Positions 28,801 to 38,200 of a DNA stretch of 64,000 nt are shown one piece after another. The DNA is taken from assembly GCF_001949145.1 (NCBI RefSeq), contig NW_019091439.1, positions 682,013 through 746,012 on the forward strand, read 5' to 3'. How positions within the stretch are numbered: the stretch's first letter is position 1; each line of letters starts with the position of its first letter. The notes under the pieces are model-generated. The model had not been told where the DNA came from. It worked only from the letters and a program-made list of their open reading frames with translations, and searched no databases. Both the position numbers and the translations under genes were made by a program. The DNA is from Acanthaster planci (lineage: Eukaryota > Echinodermata > Asteroidea > Valvatida > Acanthasteridae).

Positions 28801-30892
28801 CAAGAAATGGTGTGATTGTGTCAGTATGGCCCAGGATCATCTCTGTAGATTCAGGGGCACCCATCTGGGGGCAATGCAGACAAAAATGTGATTGAAAATT
28901 TGTCAGAAGAGCCCCAGGAAGGTGAGAGATGTCATTTGAAAAATGGTCGCTGGGAAGGCTTGGCAACATTCACTTTTGGGGGGGGTGAGTTTGTTTTGGG
29001 TGGATACTTTAAAAATTCATTGGTTAACCTACAGTACTAAAACTTGAAAATCAAATGATATCTGAAGGACCAAACAACACATTGTTTTTTGTTTGAGAGG
29101 CTTCAGGGACTTCAGTTACCTGCCCTGGGGCTCCAAACTTGGTTGATTTTACACTATTTTCAATGGAGCTTGAATTGGTTCAGTGCACCCTTGTATGCCA
29201 TCGGCTCAATCATGTTTAAATAAATTCACTGTTCCACGCTTAATGTCTTCATTGTACAGCACATTTGAACATATGTGAAATTTGCACTTCATACATGACT
29301 ACATTATTATTATTAAAAAAAAACACTTAGGGCTTTTCAGAAGGGTCTCTCTCATACTGTAGTTTTGTGCACTGGGGCATAAAGCGTTGTCCGTAAATGG
29401 AACTCTTTCCGAAAACATTAAAGATGTCCATACATGTACATGTATTCCCTTTTTTTCTTTTTGAATCATCACCAGGTTTTTGCAATGTGTAGGCATGAGA
29501 GACTGATGGTACGATCAGCTTCATCATTTGATTGACTGTACAGCCACACGTTGAATTTAAGGGGGGATTTTCGTCAGGCAGGGTACATGTGAACTGCTAT
29601 TGCTCCTTACGATCATTGTTATTTCATGGTCATGATCACCAATCGCGACTTTCTGCTCATGACTAGCGTTCCTGTCTGCTTTCTTCTCTTTATGGTCCAA
29701 TGAACACGTTAGGCAAACATTAGTAACTTGGACCCTACAATTTACAAATCACCTTTTTTAACATTTGGACATGGTCAGACGATAGTAGGGCCCAAGTACC
29801 TTCCATTAACTTTTGCTTCCATAAATCCATTTTACTCAAAATACGGCATGTGTCGACGTGTGCCAACGCGCGCCAACGACTGATCCCTGAGCACAGCATG
29901 TCTGGTAGCTGTGATCACATCAAAACTGTACATTGGACAATGTCAGCGCGCGTGTGCCGACACGGCATGCTTTTTGTGAATGGTCTGGGACGTTATCTCC
30001 AGAATATAACACACTGTTCAAATTGCTATTTGAACAAGATGGCAACATTGAGCTCAACAAATTGTTTCCGATTTGAAGGGGAAATTTCTCTTTTCTTCCC
30101 AAATAAGAGTAAACCTTATCATCATTATTGGAATATCATATTCTCACTTGATCCTAAGCTGGGCCCATTAGATACATGTAATTTAAGGACCATTTTGGAG
30201 GTGAATTCAGAGGATTTTGATTCAGGGTACTGTACAAGCAATTTTGAGTAAGATGAATTAGGCCTAATGGAAGTAAAAGCCTATGGAAGGCACTTGGACC
30301 TTACTGTCGCCCGACCATGTCCAAATGTTCAAAAAAGCGATTTGTAAATTGTAGGGTCCAAGTTACTCATAAACTATATGGCGTGTGTATCGACCTGACA
30401 TGAAAAAAAGAAAAAATTTTTTTAAATTCCAGATTATTGTCCAGAATGGTCAATGTGAAATGCTGTCATGGCTGTGTTCCATTGTGTTTATCAAGCACTC
30501 AAGAAACGCCAGAGTTGCGTGTTTTTTAACTTCCACGGGACCGCAGGAGGTGACAGATTTGGATAAGTTCCGTGAGAAATAAGGCCATCAAAGCAAAATC
30601 CAAGTGGACCTCTGTATGCAGTCTACATTTTGTAGGCGAAGACAAAACTTACGATGTACCGATAAACACCGCATTACGTCATTTGTGGAAGGTCTGTTTA
30701 CGATTTGAAATGAAATGTCAAAAAAACAGGGTCAGGGCAGTTCAGACAGTGCTGCCTTTGTTTTTTGTGGGGAATTACCAGGCTTGCACAGATTAAAATG
30801 ACAAAAACTGGGGGTTCCAAAATGTATAATCCCAGAAAATATGATTTTCTTACCAAACTTAATCTCTCTTCTTCGTCACTGTCTTCTGCCAT
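4769..30892 (-). CDS. ROGDI: ROGDI (rogdi / RAV2-like) protein gene, multi-exon, 3' end incomplete
   Basis: Ten confident exons, all with GT donors and AG acceptors, join in phase: 30892-30854, 25674-25603, 24704-24671, 15635-15584, 12275-12218, 10009-9926, 8796-8701, 7949-7851, 7198-7085 and 4895-4769. A tentative exon at 6934-6909 supplies the phase needed before the last one. The product of about 267 residues follows vertebrate ROGDI in order (human about 287). Landmarks are an N-terminal EFQWLLKEEVHPVLQQL helix, GADYAKGVVTL, REDIPWKLQQVQDAGNH, YEFRTGSEV, PPLPNEVLIDFYVQGNKL and CAVPWLGEALTLFTVALQ. Family knowledge: ROGDI belongs to the Rogdi/Rav2 family, is linked to V-ATPase assembly (RAVE-like complex), is partly nuclear or synaptic, and is mutated in human Kohlschutter-Toenz syndrome. 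The start at 30892 gives MAEDSDEEE in good Kozak context; an upstream in-frame ATG ends at 30913. The final exon of about 13 codons was not found. Confidence 0.93.
4918..4990 (-). repeat. Dispersed 70-80 bp repeat, copy 1
   Basis: On the minus strand it reads ACAGTCCCAAATCCTCTG followed by ATTTCAATATGATTTTACAT, ending in a CCTAGGGGGGTTAGGG-like stretch. The same string recurs at 44783-44850 and 63585-63650 on the plus strand, with a few substitutions each. Confidence 0.75.
6909..6934 (-). CDS. ROGDI: Possible ROGDI micro-exon (26 nt)
   Basis: Exon 9 ends in phase 0 and the last found exon begins in phase 2, so an exon of length 3n+2 must lie between them. This 26-nt piece has a pyrimidine-rich acceptor ending CTCCTCAG and a GTGAGT donor, and supplies exactly the required phase (RQWQTCIP plus two bases). 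The residues are not clearly homologous to the family in this variable loop, so another exon in 4896-7084 could be the true one. Confidence 0.35.
7085..7198 (-). CDS. ROGDI: ROGDI exon 9
   Basis: Thirty-eight codons, KAFNPPLPNEVLIDFYVQGN through HATRTP. TTCACAG acceptor, CCG|GTGAGT donor, phase 0. It aligns with human MFAPALPSDLLVNVYINLNKL, the central beta-rich domain. Confidence 0.95.
7851..7949 (-). CDS. ROGDI: ROGDI exon 8
   Basis: Thirty-three codons, LMDEVMNQLKKGRHQLLNP through FSKCL. AATTAG acceptor, TTG|GTGAGT donor, phase 0. Human counterpart: LMDAVMLQLTRARNRLTTP. Confidence 0.95.
8450..8468. repeat. TACATGTA-type tandem palindrome
   Basis: Overlapping ATGTACATGTACATGTA string. This is one of many short ACATGT/TACATGTA tandem palindromes scattered in the left half of the window. 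Confidence 0.8.
8701..8796 (-). CDS. ROGDI: ROGDI exon 7
   Basis: Thirty-two codons beginning VQDAGNHLYTALDAV and ending YEFRTGSEVTK. ATGCAG acceptor, AAG|GTAACA donor, phase 0. Human counterpart: IQDARNH...YQFKTGAEVLK. Confidence 0.95.
9926..10009 (-). CDS. ROGDI: ROGDI exon 6
   Basis: Twenty-eight codons from ELTLRMHRN to REDIPWKLQQ, phase 0 at both ends, CTCCAAG acceptor and CAG|GTAAAA donor. It aligns with human NLKMPRNNQ...FREDKQWKLQQ, one of the best-conserved stretches. Confidence 0.95.
10291..11108. mobile_element. Non-autonomous TTAA-bounded inverted-repeat element in a ROGDI intron
   Basis: The left end begins TTAAAGACCAACTCCAAG and the right end is the inverse, ending GTTGGAGTTGGGCTTTAA, so about 18-bp imperfect terminal inverted repeats begin with TTAA. 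The 818-bp interior has no transposase frame. TTAA ends fit the piggyBac-type target site, but the short repeat makes the class assignment tentative. It sits in the intron between ROGDI exons 6 and 5. Confidence 0.5.
12218..12275 (-). CDS. ROGDI: ROGDI exon 5
   Basis: Reads GADYAKGVVTLVADNICRA; TTTCAG acceptor, GCA|GTGAGT donor. The first T completes the split codon from exon 4. It aligns with human GTDQVKGVLTLQGDALSQ. Confidence 0.92.
12785..13090. repeat. Degenerate tandem array of GAGATCC / AAGATGTGAGATCC units
   Basis: About 300 bp are built of irregular 11-18 bp units around GATGTGAGATCCA and AAGATCCAAG. This is a decayed minisatellite in a ROGDI intron with no coding character. Confidence 0.7.
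15584..15635 (-). CDS. ROGDI: ROGDI exon 4
   Basis: Reads GLAKLIKPETFVLSSS after a GCTCCAG acceptor and before an AA|GTAAGT donor (52 nt, phase 1 in, phase 2 out). It aligns with human GPAKQENFILGSCG. Confidence 0.88.
17101..17146. repeat. TACATGTA-type palindromic simple repeat cluster
   Basis: Two adjacent runs, TACATGTACATGTAG and ACATGTACATGTACATGTAG, separated by 11 bases. Each run is self-complementary and could form small hairpins. Confidence 0.8.
20340..20780 (-). repeat. Dispersed repeat, about 440 bp, copy in inverse orientation to 28730-29195
   Basis: The reverse complement matches the stretch near 28.73-29.2 kb over several blocks: AAGTGCCCCCACAG versus AAGTACCCCTACAG, TGAAAAATGGTC shared, and CAAGCTCCATTGAAAATAGT shared. 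This indicates an old interspersed repeat family with two inverted copies 8 kb apart. Confidence 0.65.
20869..20912. repeat. TACATGTA-type palindromic cluster
   Basis: GTACATGTACGTGG and ACATACATGTACATGTATGT runs lie within 45 bp, part of the motif spread over the left half of the window. Confidence 0.7.
21252..21583. repeat. Interspersed repeat copy A with an internal 55-bp tandem duplication
   Basis: The segment starts with two near-identical 55-bp units (CGTATTTGGTTGCCCGGAAC..., period 55). It then runs through GAGCTGCTGGGCATT and GAGCGGATTACCACC to CTGGCCCCTATTGAAAAGAG. The second half is homologous to copy B at 22445-22837. The open frame across it is a repeat-borne frame, not a recognised gene. 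Confidence 0.75.
22445..22837. repeat. Interspersed repeat copy B with an internal 90-bp tandem duplication
   Basis: Two 90-bp units beginning GAAATCGGAGCC (period 90) are followed by the same body as copy A (GGCTGCTGGGCATTAACGG, GCGAGCGGATTACCACCAGG, CTGGCCCCTATTGAAAAGAG). It ends 13 bases before the assembly gap. Confidence 0.75.
22851..23068. other. Assembly gap (218 N)
   Basis: A run of 218 undetermined bases, immediately right of repeat copy B. The repeat probably caused the break in assembly. Frames that run through it carry no information. Confidence 1.
24671..24704 (-). CDS. ROGDI: ROGDI exon 3 (34-nt small exon)
   Basis: Eleven codons plus one base, ENTRRFNIPIS, between a CCTGCAG acceptor and a G|GTATGT donor. 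It aligns with human EASLRFTLPGS, and its phase-1 end is what the next exon requires (G + TT). Confidence 0.85.
25132..25166. repeat. TACATGTA-type palindromic cluster
   Basis: A continuous TTACATGTACATGTACACG plus TACATGTACATGTATG run, one of the longest of these motifs in the window. Confidence 0.8.
25603..25674 (-). CDS. ROGDI: ROGDI exon 2
   Basis: Residues 14-37, starting EDEFQWLLKEEVHPVLQQ, flanked by a CTACAG acceptor and an AAG|GTGAGA donor, phase 0 at both ends. It matches the conserved N-terminal helix of the family (human EEFRWLLHDEVHAVLKQL), one half of the helical bundle that pairs with the C terminus. Confidence 0.95.
28446..28735 (+). mobile_element. tRNA-headed SINE-like element
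   Basis: GGTTCGATTCC at 28501-28511 is an exact RNA polymerase III B box inside a T-arm-like GGTCCCGGGTTCGATTCCCG context. A weak A-box-like TTGGCAAGG lies about 45 bp upstream. Downstream, a GTGGATTTTACCC...GGGGTTTTCCTCCCAC stretch resembles the conserved body of several invertebrate SINEs. It is too degenerate at the 5' half to be a functional tRNA. Its 3' side runs into the dispersed repeat at 28730. Confidence 0.55.
28730..29195 (+). repeat. Dispersed repeat, copy in inverse orientation to 20340-20780
   Basis: See the counterpart at 20.34 kb. The shared blocks are in the same order on opposite strands, ending with TTTTCAATGGAGCTTGAATT. Confidence 0.65.
29722..30366. mobile_element. Foldback / MITE-type element with about 98-bp terminal inverted repeats
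   Basis: The left arm 29722-29820 begins AGTAACTTGGACCCTACAAT. The right arm 30269-30366 ends with its complement, ATTGTAGGGTCCAAGTTACT. The arms align over almost their whole length with about a dozen mismatches and one base of length difference. The roughly 450-bp interior includes a GC-rich GTGTCGACGTGTGCC...GTGTGCCGACAC imperfect inner inverted repeat. No transposase and no clear target duplication were seen. It lies in ROGDI intron 1. Confidence 0.85.
30854..30892 (-). CDS. ROGDI: ROGDI exon 1 (start exon)
   Basis: Thirteen codons, acidic MAEDSDEEERLSL, then a TTG|GTAAGA donor in phase 0. The ATG sits in AAAATGG context (A at -3, G at +4). The residues fit the short variable acidic N terminus of the family just before the conserved EEFRWLL-type helix. 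An in-frame ATG seven codons upstream is possible but less family-like. Confidence 0.75.
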
Positions 30893-32977
30893 TTTGCCTT
30901 CTGTTTTGAACACTAGACCACTTCATGCCAATGGAGGGCGCTTTCAAAGTCGTAACCAGACCACTGAATACTGACCCTTTCCTGCAACAAAAAAATCAAA
31001 TTTGCAAACCTTTGCACTATTTTTATCAATTAATTTTTTAATAGAAAATAACTGTCTGAGACAAAATCTCGCACCAAATTAAAGATTTACCCGGATATTT
31101 TATTAATCAGTATCGATCCAACGGTGCACGAATATTCGAAGCCTTTTTGGTATCCATCTTTATAACCAAAATGGTATATCCAGCACAAGGATGATGATTT
31201 TCTGTTAGACTGTACCGATCACGTTAGTACTGATATCATTTCACATGGTAGAATCGTTAAATAAGTGACATTTCTTGTTCATCACATCCGCTGCTGTGGA
31301 CACTGACCAGTGCGGTGCCGAGACATCAAAGTCGTCGCGTCCGCCCCAGCACATGTACTACGCGTACACATGTAAACACGCATACGCGATGCGACGGTGC
31401 TTGAACCGTGACTCGCCGCTACAAGAATGTCACTCAGAAGTCTGCCCTTACAAGAGTATGGTGCAAGGGTGTCCTCTTTTTTGTAAAAGGTTTGACAAAG
31501 CAATAATTCCTGACTCTAAGAATTAAGTTTTATTAGGGCAAAACTTTTTAGATGAGATATGTGACGTATTTTTTCATCGCAAAATGTCTGTCCTCGCACG
31601 ATTTGGCGCGAAAATTTGGTTCAAATTCAAACTTATTTTACAAAAGATTTTATCCGGCAGATTCCTAATTTTTTTAGTGCAATCGATTAAGATAGTCTTC
31701 TAGTTTATCAGAGTTTAGTTTTTACAACCAGGAAAACTCAATTTTAATAGATATTGATCAAATTTGGCAACACTCATTTTTATTTCTGGTGAGAAATGAA
31801 ATAATTTTTGGGTTTTTTAAAAATCATTACCTTTGTTTAGGCAGGACACAAAATCAATGCCACTAAAAAACAAAACGATTAAAGTAATTTGAATTTGTCA
31901 TGAAAAATTTCATAATATATGCTCTGTTTCCTGGAAATCCATTAACAAAGATACCGCCTCACTTTGCAATCAGAGCGCACGAAATCTGACATAGCCTGTT
32001 TCTATGCCGTTGTTAAGAACAAATCTTGCGCACTTTGGTAATGAGCGCCATGATCATAATTATACGTGAACTACAGTGGTTTTCGTGATCTCTGCGGCGC
32101 CCGACTAAAATCAAAACTATGGGCAAATTCACCCCTCAGTATAGGGAATTTACAGTTGAAGAATTCCTGCCATAAAATTATACGAATAAGCCATTTCTCG
32201 ACTGTAAAAAAATCCTCTCTTTACTTAATCTGTCCCTTAGGGATTAGAAAAAAATGCGGTCGCAACATTTAAAAGGAATAGATAGCAGTACCGAAGAGCA
32301 AAGAAACACATGTAAACAAATACAGGCAATGATATACCGGTTGTGCGTAATGCGCACCGAACGCACTGCCATCCGTTGTTTCGCCCATACTTTTCAAAAT
32401 GACGGTTTTACGCACAATACCAGCAGGCTATGCGTTCATACGTCTGTGCCACAGACCCAGAGACATAATTATAAATACATGTATTTGCATGCACGGCACC
32501 AAATACGCGCCCGTAAAAACGGCAAAATAGCGCCGCAATTTTCCTAGCAACGGAAGCTTCTTTGGTGGGATCTCTACTTCGCTGGTTCACAAACGAATGT
32601 GAAATGCGTGCATTACGGTCGTGTCGCTACCAAACAAAATCGGTCGTGTCGCTACCAAACTAAATGAACATTCCCCACCAGCACGGTTCTTTTCAACCCG
32701 ATGAGGGGGCGCTAGGATAACCGCGCCTGGTGTTGCCACATCGAAGTGCCAAATAAAATTTAGTCTCAACGGACAACTGGACCAATCAATGTTAGTGCTC
32801 ATTTTATACCGCAAATTAATACGACGACGAAGTCAAGAACAACCCCAACCTCCATTTCAAGAAAGCCTTTTACTCGATTAATCGGGGGAAATGATTAGGA
32901 ACCGGGGCGCGTATGGAATGCCCCCTGCAACTTCTGAAAGCCACAGATACCAAGGCAAGGTAATCATCCTCCAACGG

Positions 32978-33090
32978 CAGTGGCGAAGCTAGGATTTTAC
33001 TATTCGGAAGGTGACACAAAGAGGGCACAGGCATCTTATGGGGGCATCAGTTTTCAGTGGTGTGAGTTTTTTTTTGGGGGGGGGGTTATG
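32978..33090 (+). mobile_element. Truncated hAT-like MITE end (CAGTGGCG family)
   Basis: Begins CAGTGGCGAAGCTAGGATTT, matching the terminal motif of the elements at 36384 and 58420, and runs into a T-then-G homopolymer tract (TTTTTTTTGGGGGGGGGG). No matching right end was found. Confidence 0.45.
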
Positions 33091-33379
33091 TTACGCTTGT
33101 TCAATATCCATTCATCCGGTTTTTTTTTTTCTTTAAAAATCTGTAGGGTCAGGGTGAGGCTGAGACTGATCCGAGTAGCTTACAATTTTTGGCTCAGAAC
33201 TTAACCATATTAAGTGAAAGTGACGCTGAAATAACTAAGTTAAGCGGCTAAAAAAGGTAAGTCGCCTGGCCGGGATAAGCAAACGTTTTTGAACATCATC
33301 AAAGACGAGTTACTGATTCCGTGTCTATACTGGACGTCTATTGCTGAAGGTGAGTTAAAATCATTGAACAAACTAGACC

Positions 33380-33731
33380 GAACAAACTAGACCGATGTTA
33401 AGGGTACTGAAATCAGAACTGTGACAAGTAACATATTTTGAGTCAAAGTCAAAAGTCAGACGAGCAGTAAGGGACGTGTTACAAAGATGTCAGATGTACA
33501 TTGACAGGAATGGTGGCCATGTGAAGGGCAAAGCACATTAAAATTATGAGGTAAGTAGCGAGAACGAAGCATATTAGATTGATTTAGGTACATTCCTTGT
33601 TTTCAAGAATGCGTTCTGAAGGCAAACGCATTTGGTATTCTGCACACTTGCATGGTTGAGCCTTGTTAATCAAATATGCAAACTTGTCACAGTGCCGATT
33701 TCAGTACCCTTAACATCAGTCTAGTTTGTTC
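33380..33731. mobile_element. Short inverted-repeat (MITE-like) element
   Basis: The left arm 33380-33435 (GAACAAACTAGACCGATGTT AAGGGTACTGAAATC...) and the right arm 33674-33731 are reverse complements with few mismatches over about 55 bp. The outer 14 bp of the left arm are tandemly duplicated (33366-33379). The 240-bp interior has no coding frame of note. Confidence 0.75.
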
Positions 33732-35021
33732 ACTCCTTTGTGTCAATAACCACGCAAGCTGTATACAGTTGCAAAGAGGACATTCTGCCCTTTCTAGAGA
33801 TTTATTTCTCTTTCCCATTAATAAAGTAGTTTTGCCATTACAGTAATTTTTATCTCGGTATACCTTTTATATAACTACCCTATATTTATGTCAATATCAT
33901 TTTAGTACGAGACATGCTTACGTGTACGATGTGGGTTGATGTTCCCAATGCGATGTAAATAAAGGACATTTGATTATGTGGATCATCGATATTTGTTTAC
34001 AGTCCTGATAGCTCCGGGCTTTGTAGAAAGATTTATTTATCTATGAATCTATCTATCAATCTATGATGCCATAGTGTGTGACCCGACTTGATGAATATTG
34101 GGGTCATAGCAGAACGCGGAATGGGTGATTTTGGAGTGAAAATTTACTGTCTTGATTGGAAAAGTTTCATGTGAAGCGTACGTATGGTATTGTTTGCTGT
34201 AAATTGTACTTCGTCAGATGTTTGTTTGTGTGGCGACTCGTATGATTTACACTAGGGTTTCGATCTTTACTCCACACACTATTCATTATTAGGTGCTGTC
34301 TGGTAGGCCAAGTCCACGGTCGCACACCGGCCTGGAATTTGAGGAATTCGGGGAATATGGAATTTCATGTAAAATAATAAAGGAATAACAAGAGATTTGA
34401 ATCATTTAATTGTAATCATACCTGGACATTTGAACCCCCCAAAGTTGAGATGTGAATACAACTCTGTATATTTTGAGCCAGTTACATTTGGACTCATTCT
34501 GCCCGTCTCCCTTTGCCTTGGCTAGCGGACTTCCTTAATAGAGGGCCTGTCATTACACTACCAACGCTGGGCAAAACGTCGGGCAGCTTTTTGCCCAATA
34601 TGTGGACGCCATGGGAGGAAAAATCCTGTACCAATCGCCTGAGAGAGGCGGAATGAGTGTCTGTGTCTTTGCTTGTTTTGTCAATTATTTTAATAATTAG
34701 GTCATTCGGTTTAAATGGGGAACGATTGAACGTTTAGGTCAGTATCCCTACGTGCGTGCAAGTGGGTATGCAATGATTTCAGTAACTAATTAAAAAAAAT
34801 GATATCCTCGGTTGTGCCCAGTTTACCCCACTTCCTCAACTTACAGAGTTTCGCTTTGTAAAATTTGTGTTTGACCAGACAAGGTCAACAGACCTTAAAT
34901 CCACAGGGGCTATTCACACGCGTCTAAATTTTATTTGTAGTATGCATGATCAAATAACCTTGCATAGGTATACAAGTTATCACATCTACTACCAATTTCC
35001 CGAGGAAGTAGACGACTCGAC

Positions 35022-35229
35022 ATGGATAAAGCTACAAAAATGAAGCTGAAGTTTGTGGTGTCGCTAAGCGTGAAACATTCCAAAGCAGGGATCCGGTCCA
35101 TCTGTAACCGACTGGCCATGGAACACTTTGACAAGCTGACCTGCCGTCCTCAAGATAGCGTACTTTATGTCGGGTGTGGCTTGGGAGAGGAAGCCATCAT
35201 TCTAGCGACAAAGGTACAGAACGTTGTCG
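35022..35229 (+). CDS. Methyltransferase exon 1
   Basis: ATG in CGACATGG context. It encodes residues 1-69 including SAM-binding motif I (VGCGLGEE). Donor G|GTAAGG leaves one base of a split glycine codon. Confidence 0.88.
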
Positions 35230-38200
35230 GTAAGGTAGCTGACACGCAGACACAGTAGCTCAGCTTCAGATATGGTAGATCGGCATGGACGTGAGGTCGA
35301 CAGGGAGTTCAGTCAATGTAGCGGAAACATGGGCCGTGGTACTGGTCTGTTCTGTCGACATGGGTGCGTGAATAGATTACACGCAGAGATATCCAAGGTC
35401 GACATAGAGTCCAATTAACGTGTGGTGAGTATTTGAGCTAGTCCACTCTGTCGACTAGATGCGTGAGCGGCTTTGTACGTAGGTATATGTCGTAAGTCAC
35501 GGTGGCGTAAATTTGTGCCGGGAACTTGCCCAACCATGAAACTTGGACTCACTATAGTGCCCTAAATCTTTAAACGTTGATTCTCATTTTAAAAAGTCAC
35601 CATCAATGGGTATGAGTGTGATATCAGGACTTTTTTCTTCGTTTCGTCTTCAGTTGTCTCCTCCTTATTCAAAGAGTTGCAGTTTAATGGCCACGATCGG
35701 TACGTTGATAAATTACCCTGTTAACTGGTAAAACAGGTACTGATATCGATTCAGCTATTTTGGAGATTGCAGAGCAAGACTATCCCGCTGACGACGTGGG
35801 GTACACGTTGGATAATCTGGTAGATACCAGCCCCAACCTCCCGAAGTGGCGTGGGGCCTTCGACAAGGTGGTCAGCATCAATCGTATCATGCTGTTCCCG
35901 GAGATGCCTACTGTCCTGCGGAGCATGATAGGCCGTCTTAAGCCCGGAGGCGAGTTTCTGGCCGCCGTCCCAAACAACGACTTCAACTTCTTCTAGGAGC
36001 GGCGCAGATAATCGAGGAACTCTCTGGGATGGGGGAGTCAGTCAAGGTGAATTATCCCTGTGGTTGCAGACCAGTAAATTGTGTCCCAATAGACAACAGT
36101 CATAAATACCCCCACTTACAAAAACAAAGAAGGAAAAAAAATTACCGATTGAAAGCAATAAAAATGGCCTTATGTATGACACTGTTCAAAGTTTGAACAT
36201 AAATACTCTTCAAATGTTGGTTGTATAATGAGGCGTCATCGGGTGTGTTTTTGTGTTTATATCAAATTTATTTGGACGGGAAAAAATATTTACCAAAACG
36301 TCCATACAGATTTCATACTTTTTTTACCTACAGTTTAGTATGACATAAATAAAAGGTAACAGAGTGACAAGAGAGCCTGTGGCCATGAGCGTCGCCAGGA
36401 TTTTTTCCAAGAAACCATTGTTTTCCCTTTGGGTGGGTAATCAAAGGGTGGATGGGGCGATATGTCAAAGCAAATCCTTGACTTTCATCGATTTCCTCTA
36501 TTATTTCTATTTACTTCGTTTTATCCAACTTTTAAAATGTGTCCCCTTGTTTTCGGGGGGGGGGGCGGAAGTTCCCCCTTTTGCCCTCCTCTTGCGACGC
36601 CCATGCCTCTGGCAATCATGGGCGTAGATCCCTTGGGGATGAGGAATCTGCATCATCATATCCCAGATTTACATCTGTATCATGAACATCGTTCCTTATA
36701 GACTATCATTTGATGTCAACCCCTCCCTTTTTTGTCAAATTTTCATGGCTGGGTAAGACCCCCCCGCAAATCCCCGTCCTCTACCCTTTAATTTCCAGTA
36801 CGTGAATTTACGCCTTTCCAAGCGCGATAAGGATTTTGCAAAACTGTGGAGGGACATAAATATTTGCGACATGTCGTGAATATATTTGCGACGTCGACGT
36901 CGTCAATGTATTCACGACTTATCATGAATAATATTACGACGCCGTAAATTAATTCTCGACAATATAGTCGTGAATAAATTCATGACCAGTTGCAAATAAA
37001 ATTCGCTAATGGTTGAACAAATATAGGCCAACATGTGAATAAATAAATACCTGGTTCCACATCGGAAACTTAGTGTTTTGAGCAGTCGAATGCTTCTAAC
37101 ACTGCTGTTGCCGCAGTGGCGGCCTCCGCTCTGCTGCTGATGTTGCCGCTGCTGCTGCTGCTGCCGCTGCTGCTGCTGCTGCTGCTACCACTGCTGCTAC
37201 TACTGCTGTTGCTATTACCACTACTACCGCCGCCACCCTAAACTGCCAATGCTGCAGCCACAGCTGCTGCTGAGTGGGACATAATTCCTCAGTTTGGGCC
37301 TCCCAAAGGCATGTTTTATAAAGGGGCAAGGGTAACCAAATGTTATGTTGGTGCAATTTCTTGTTTCTCTGTGAGGCAACTTGAGAGAAGTGTAAGTTTT
37401 AGCCCATACATAATTTTTTATTTTGGTTCACCTTATCACCACGTTTTCATCGGCTGAACGGTGCGGTCTCAACCTCCATATCCTATGAAATCGGTCCTCC
37501 GCTCTTTACAGATCCGTTTTAAAACAGGAGACGAACGTGACGATGTGGCGCAAAACTGTTGAGGAGGCAAAGACATTGTTGGAAGAAATTTGCGAATGGT
37601 CTCAACTTTCTTGCAAGACTCAACGTTTTGATTTTAGCCTTACCAAAAAGAAAGCAAAGCGTAAGTAGAAAACACACAAACAAGCATACAGACGGACAGA
37701 AAGACAGTGAAACAGACAGACAGCTCGGCCGATATGCACACAAAGCAACACGCAAAAACAAAAGACTCAAACACTAAGACAGGAAACGAGCATTTCAAAA
37801 TACGCCCTCGTAATATATCTTTGTGTTACAGTTACTTGTTTTCCATTTCTAAAAGTGTTCTGATACCTTTTTGGCTCCCTTGGCAGTGGAAACCTTCCTT
37901 ATGTTCAGGAGCAACAGTTATGTCATTACATTAGAAAACATTTATTTTGCATTCAATTTGATTTGAATATGAAAATAAATTAGTAGAATCTTTGATATTT
38001 TGCTTCCCTTGTTGTTCCATCGTTGTATGGCAATAGGCCAACGAGCAATCCTTTTTCACAAGTGTTTTTAATGAGTAAATTTCGGAGTAAATACCGGTAT
38101 GAACTAAAACACGTATGAATTGAACAGCGCCCTCCCTGAATGACATGAAAGCAACAGTTCCCCAGTTGTTTGGGAAAAGCATGGACAATACATATTTTTA

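Larger units (their letters stand above)
30893..35021. other. Intergenic region between divergent ROGDI and methyltransferase genes
   Basis: About 4.1 kb without a recognised gene. It should contain both promoters, but I see no decisive TATA or initiator. It includes a repeat-derived stretch near 32978-33090 (see separate entry), an inverted-repeat element at 33380-33731, and GATAGATAGATA-like ATCTATC units near 34035-34065. Confidence 0.6.

Noticed and set aside
28293-28895. 200-residue open frame
   Set aside because: It overlaps the SINE-like head and the adjacent dispersed repeat, so there is no evidence of a protein.
29722-30366. Reading the spaced inverted repeats as a CRISPR array
   Set aside because: There are only two arms in inverted orientation and no regular repeat-spacer pattern; the sequence is eukaryotic.
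37096-37356. Alanine-rich open frame on the minus strand
   Set aside because: It is produced entirely by the CTG/CAG repeat tract inside a methyltransferase intron.
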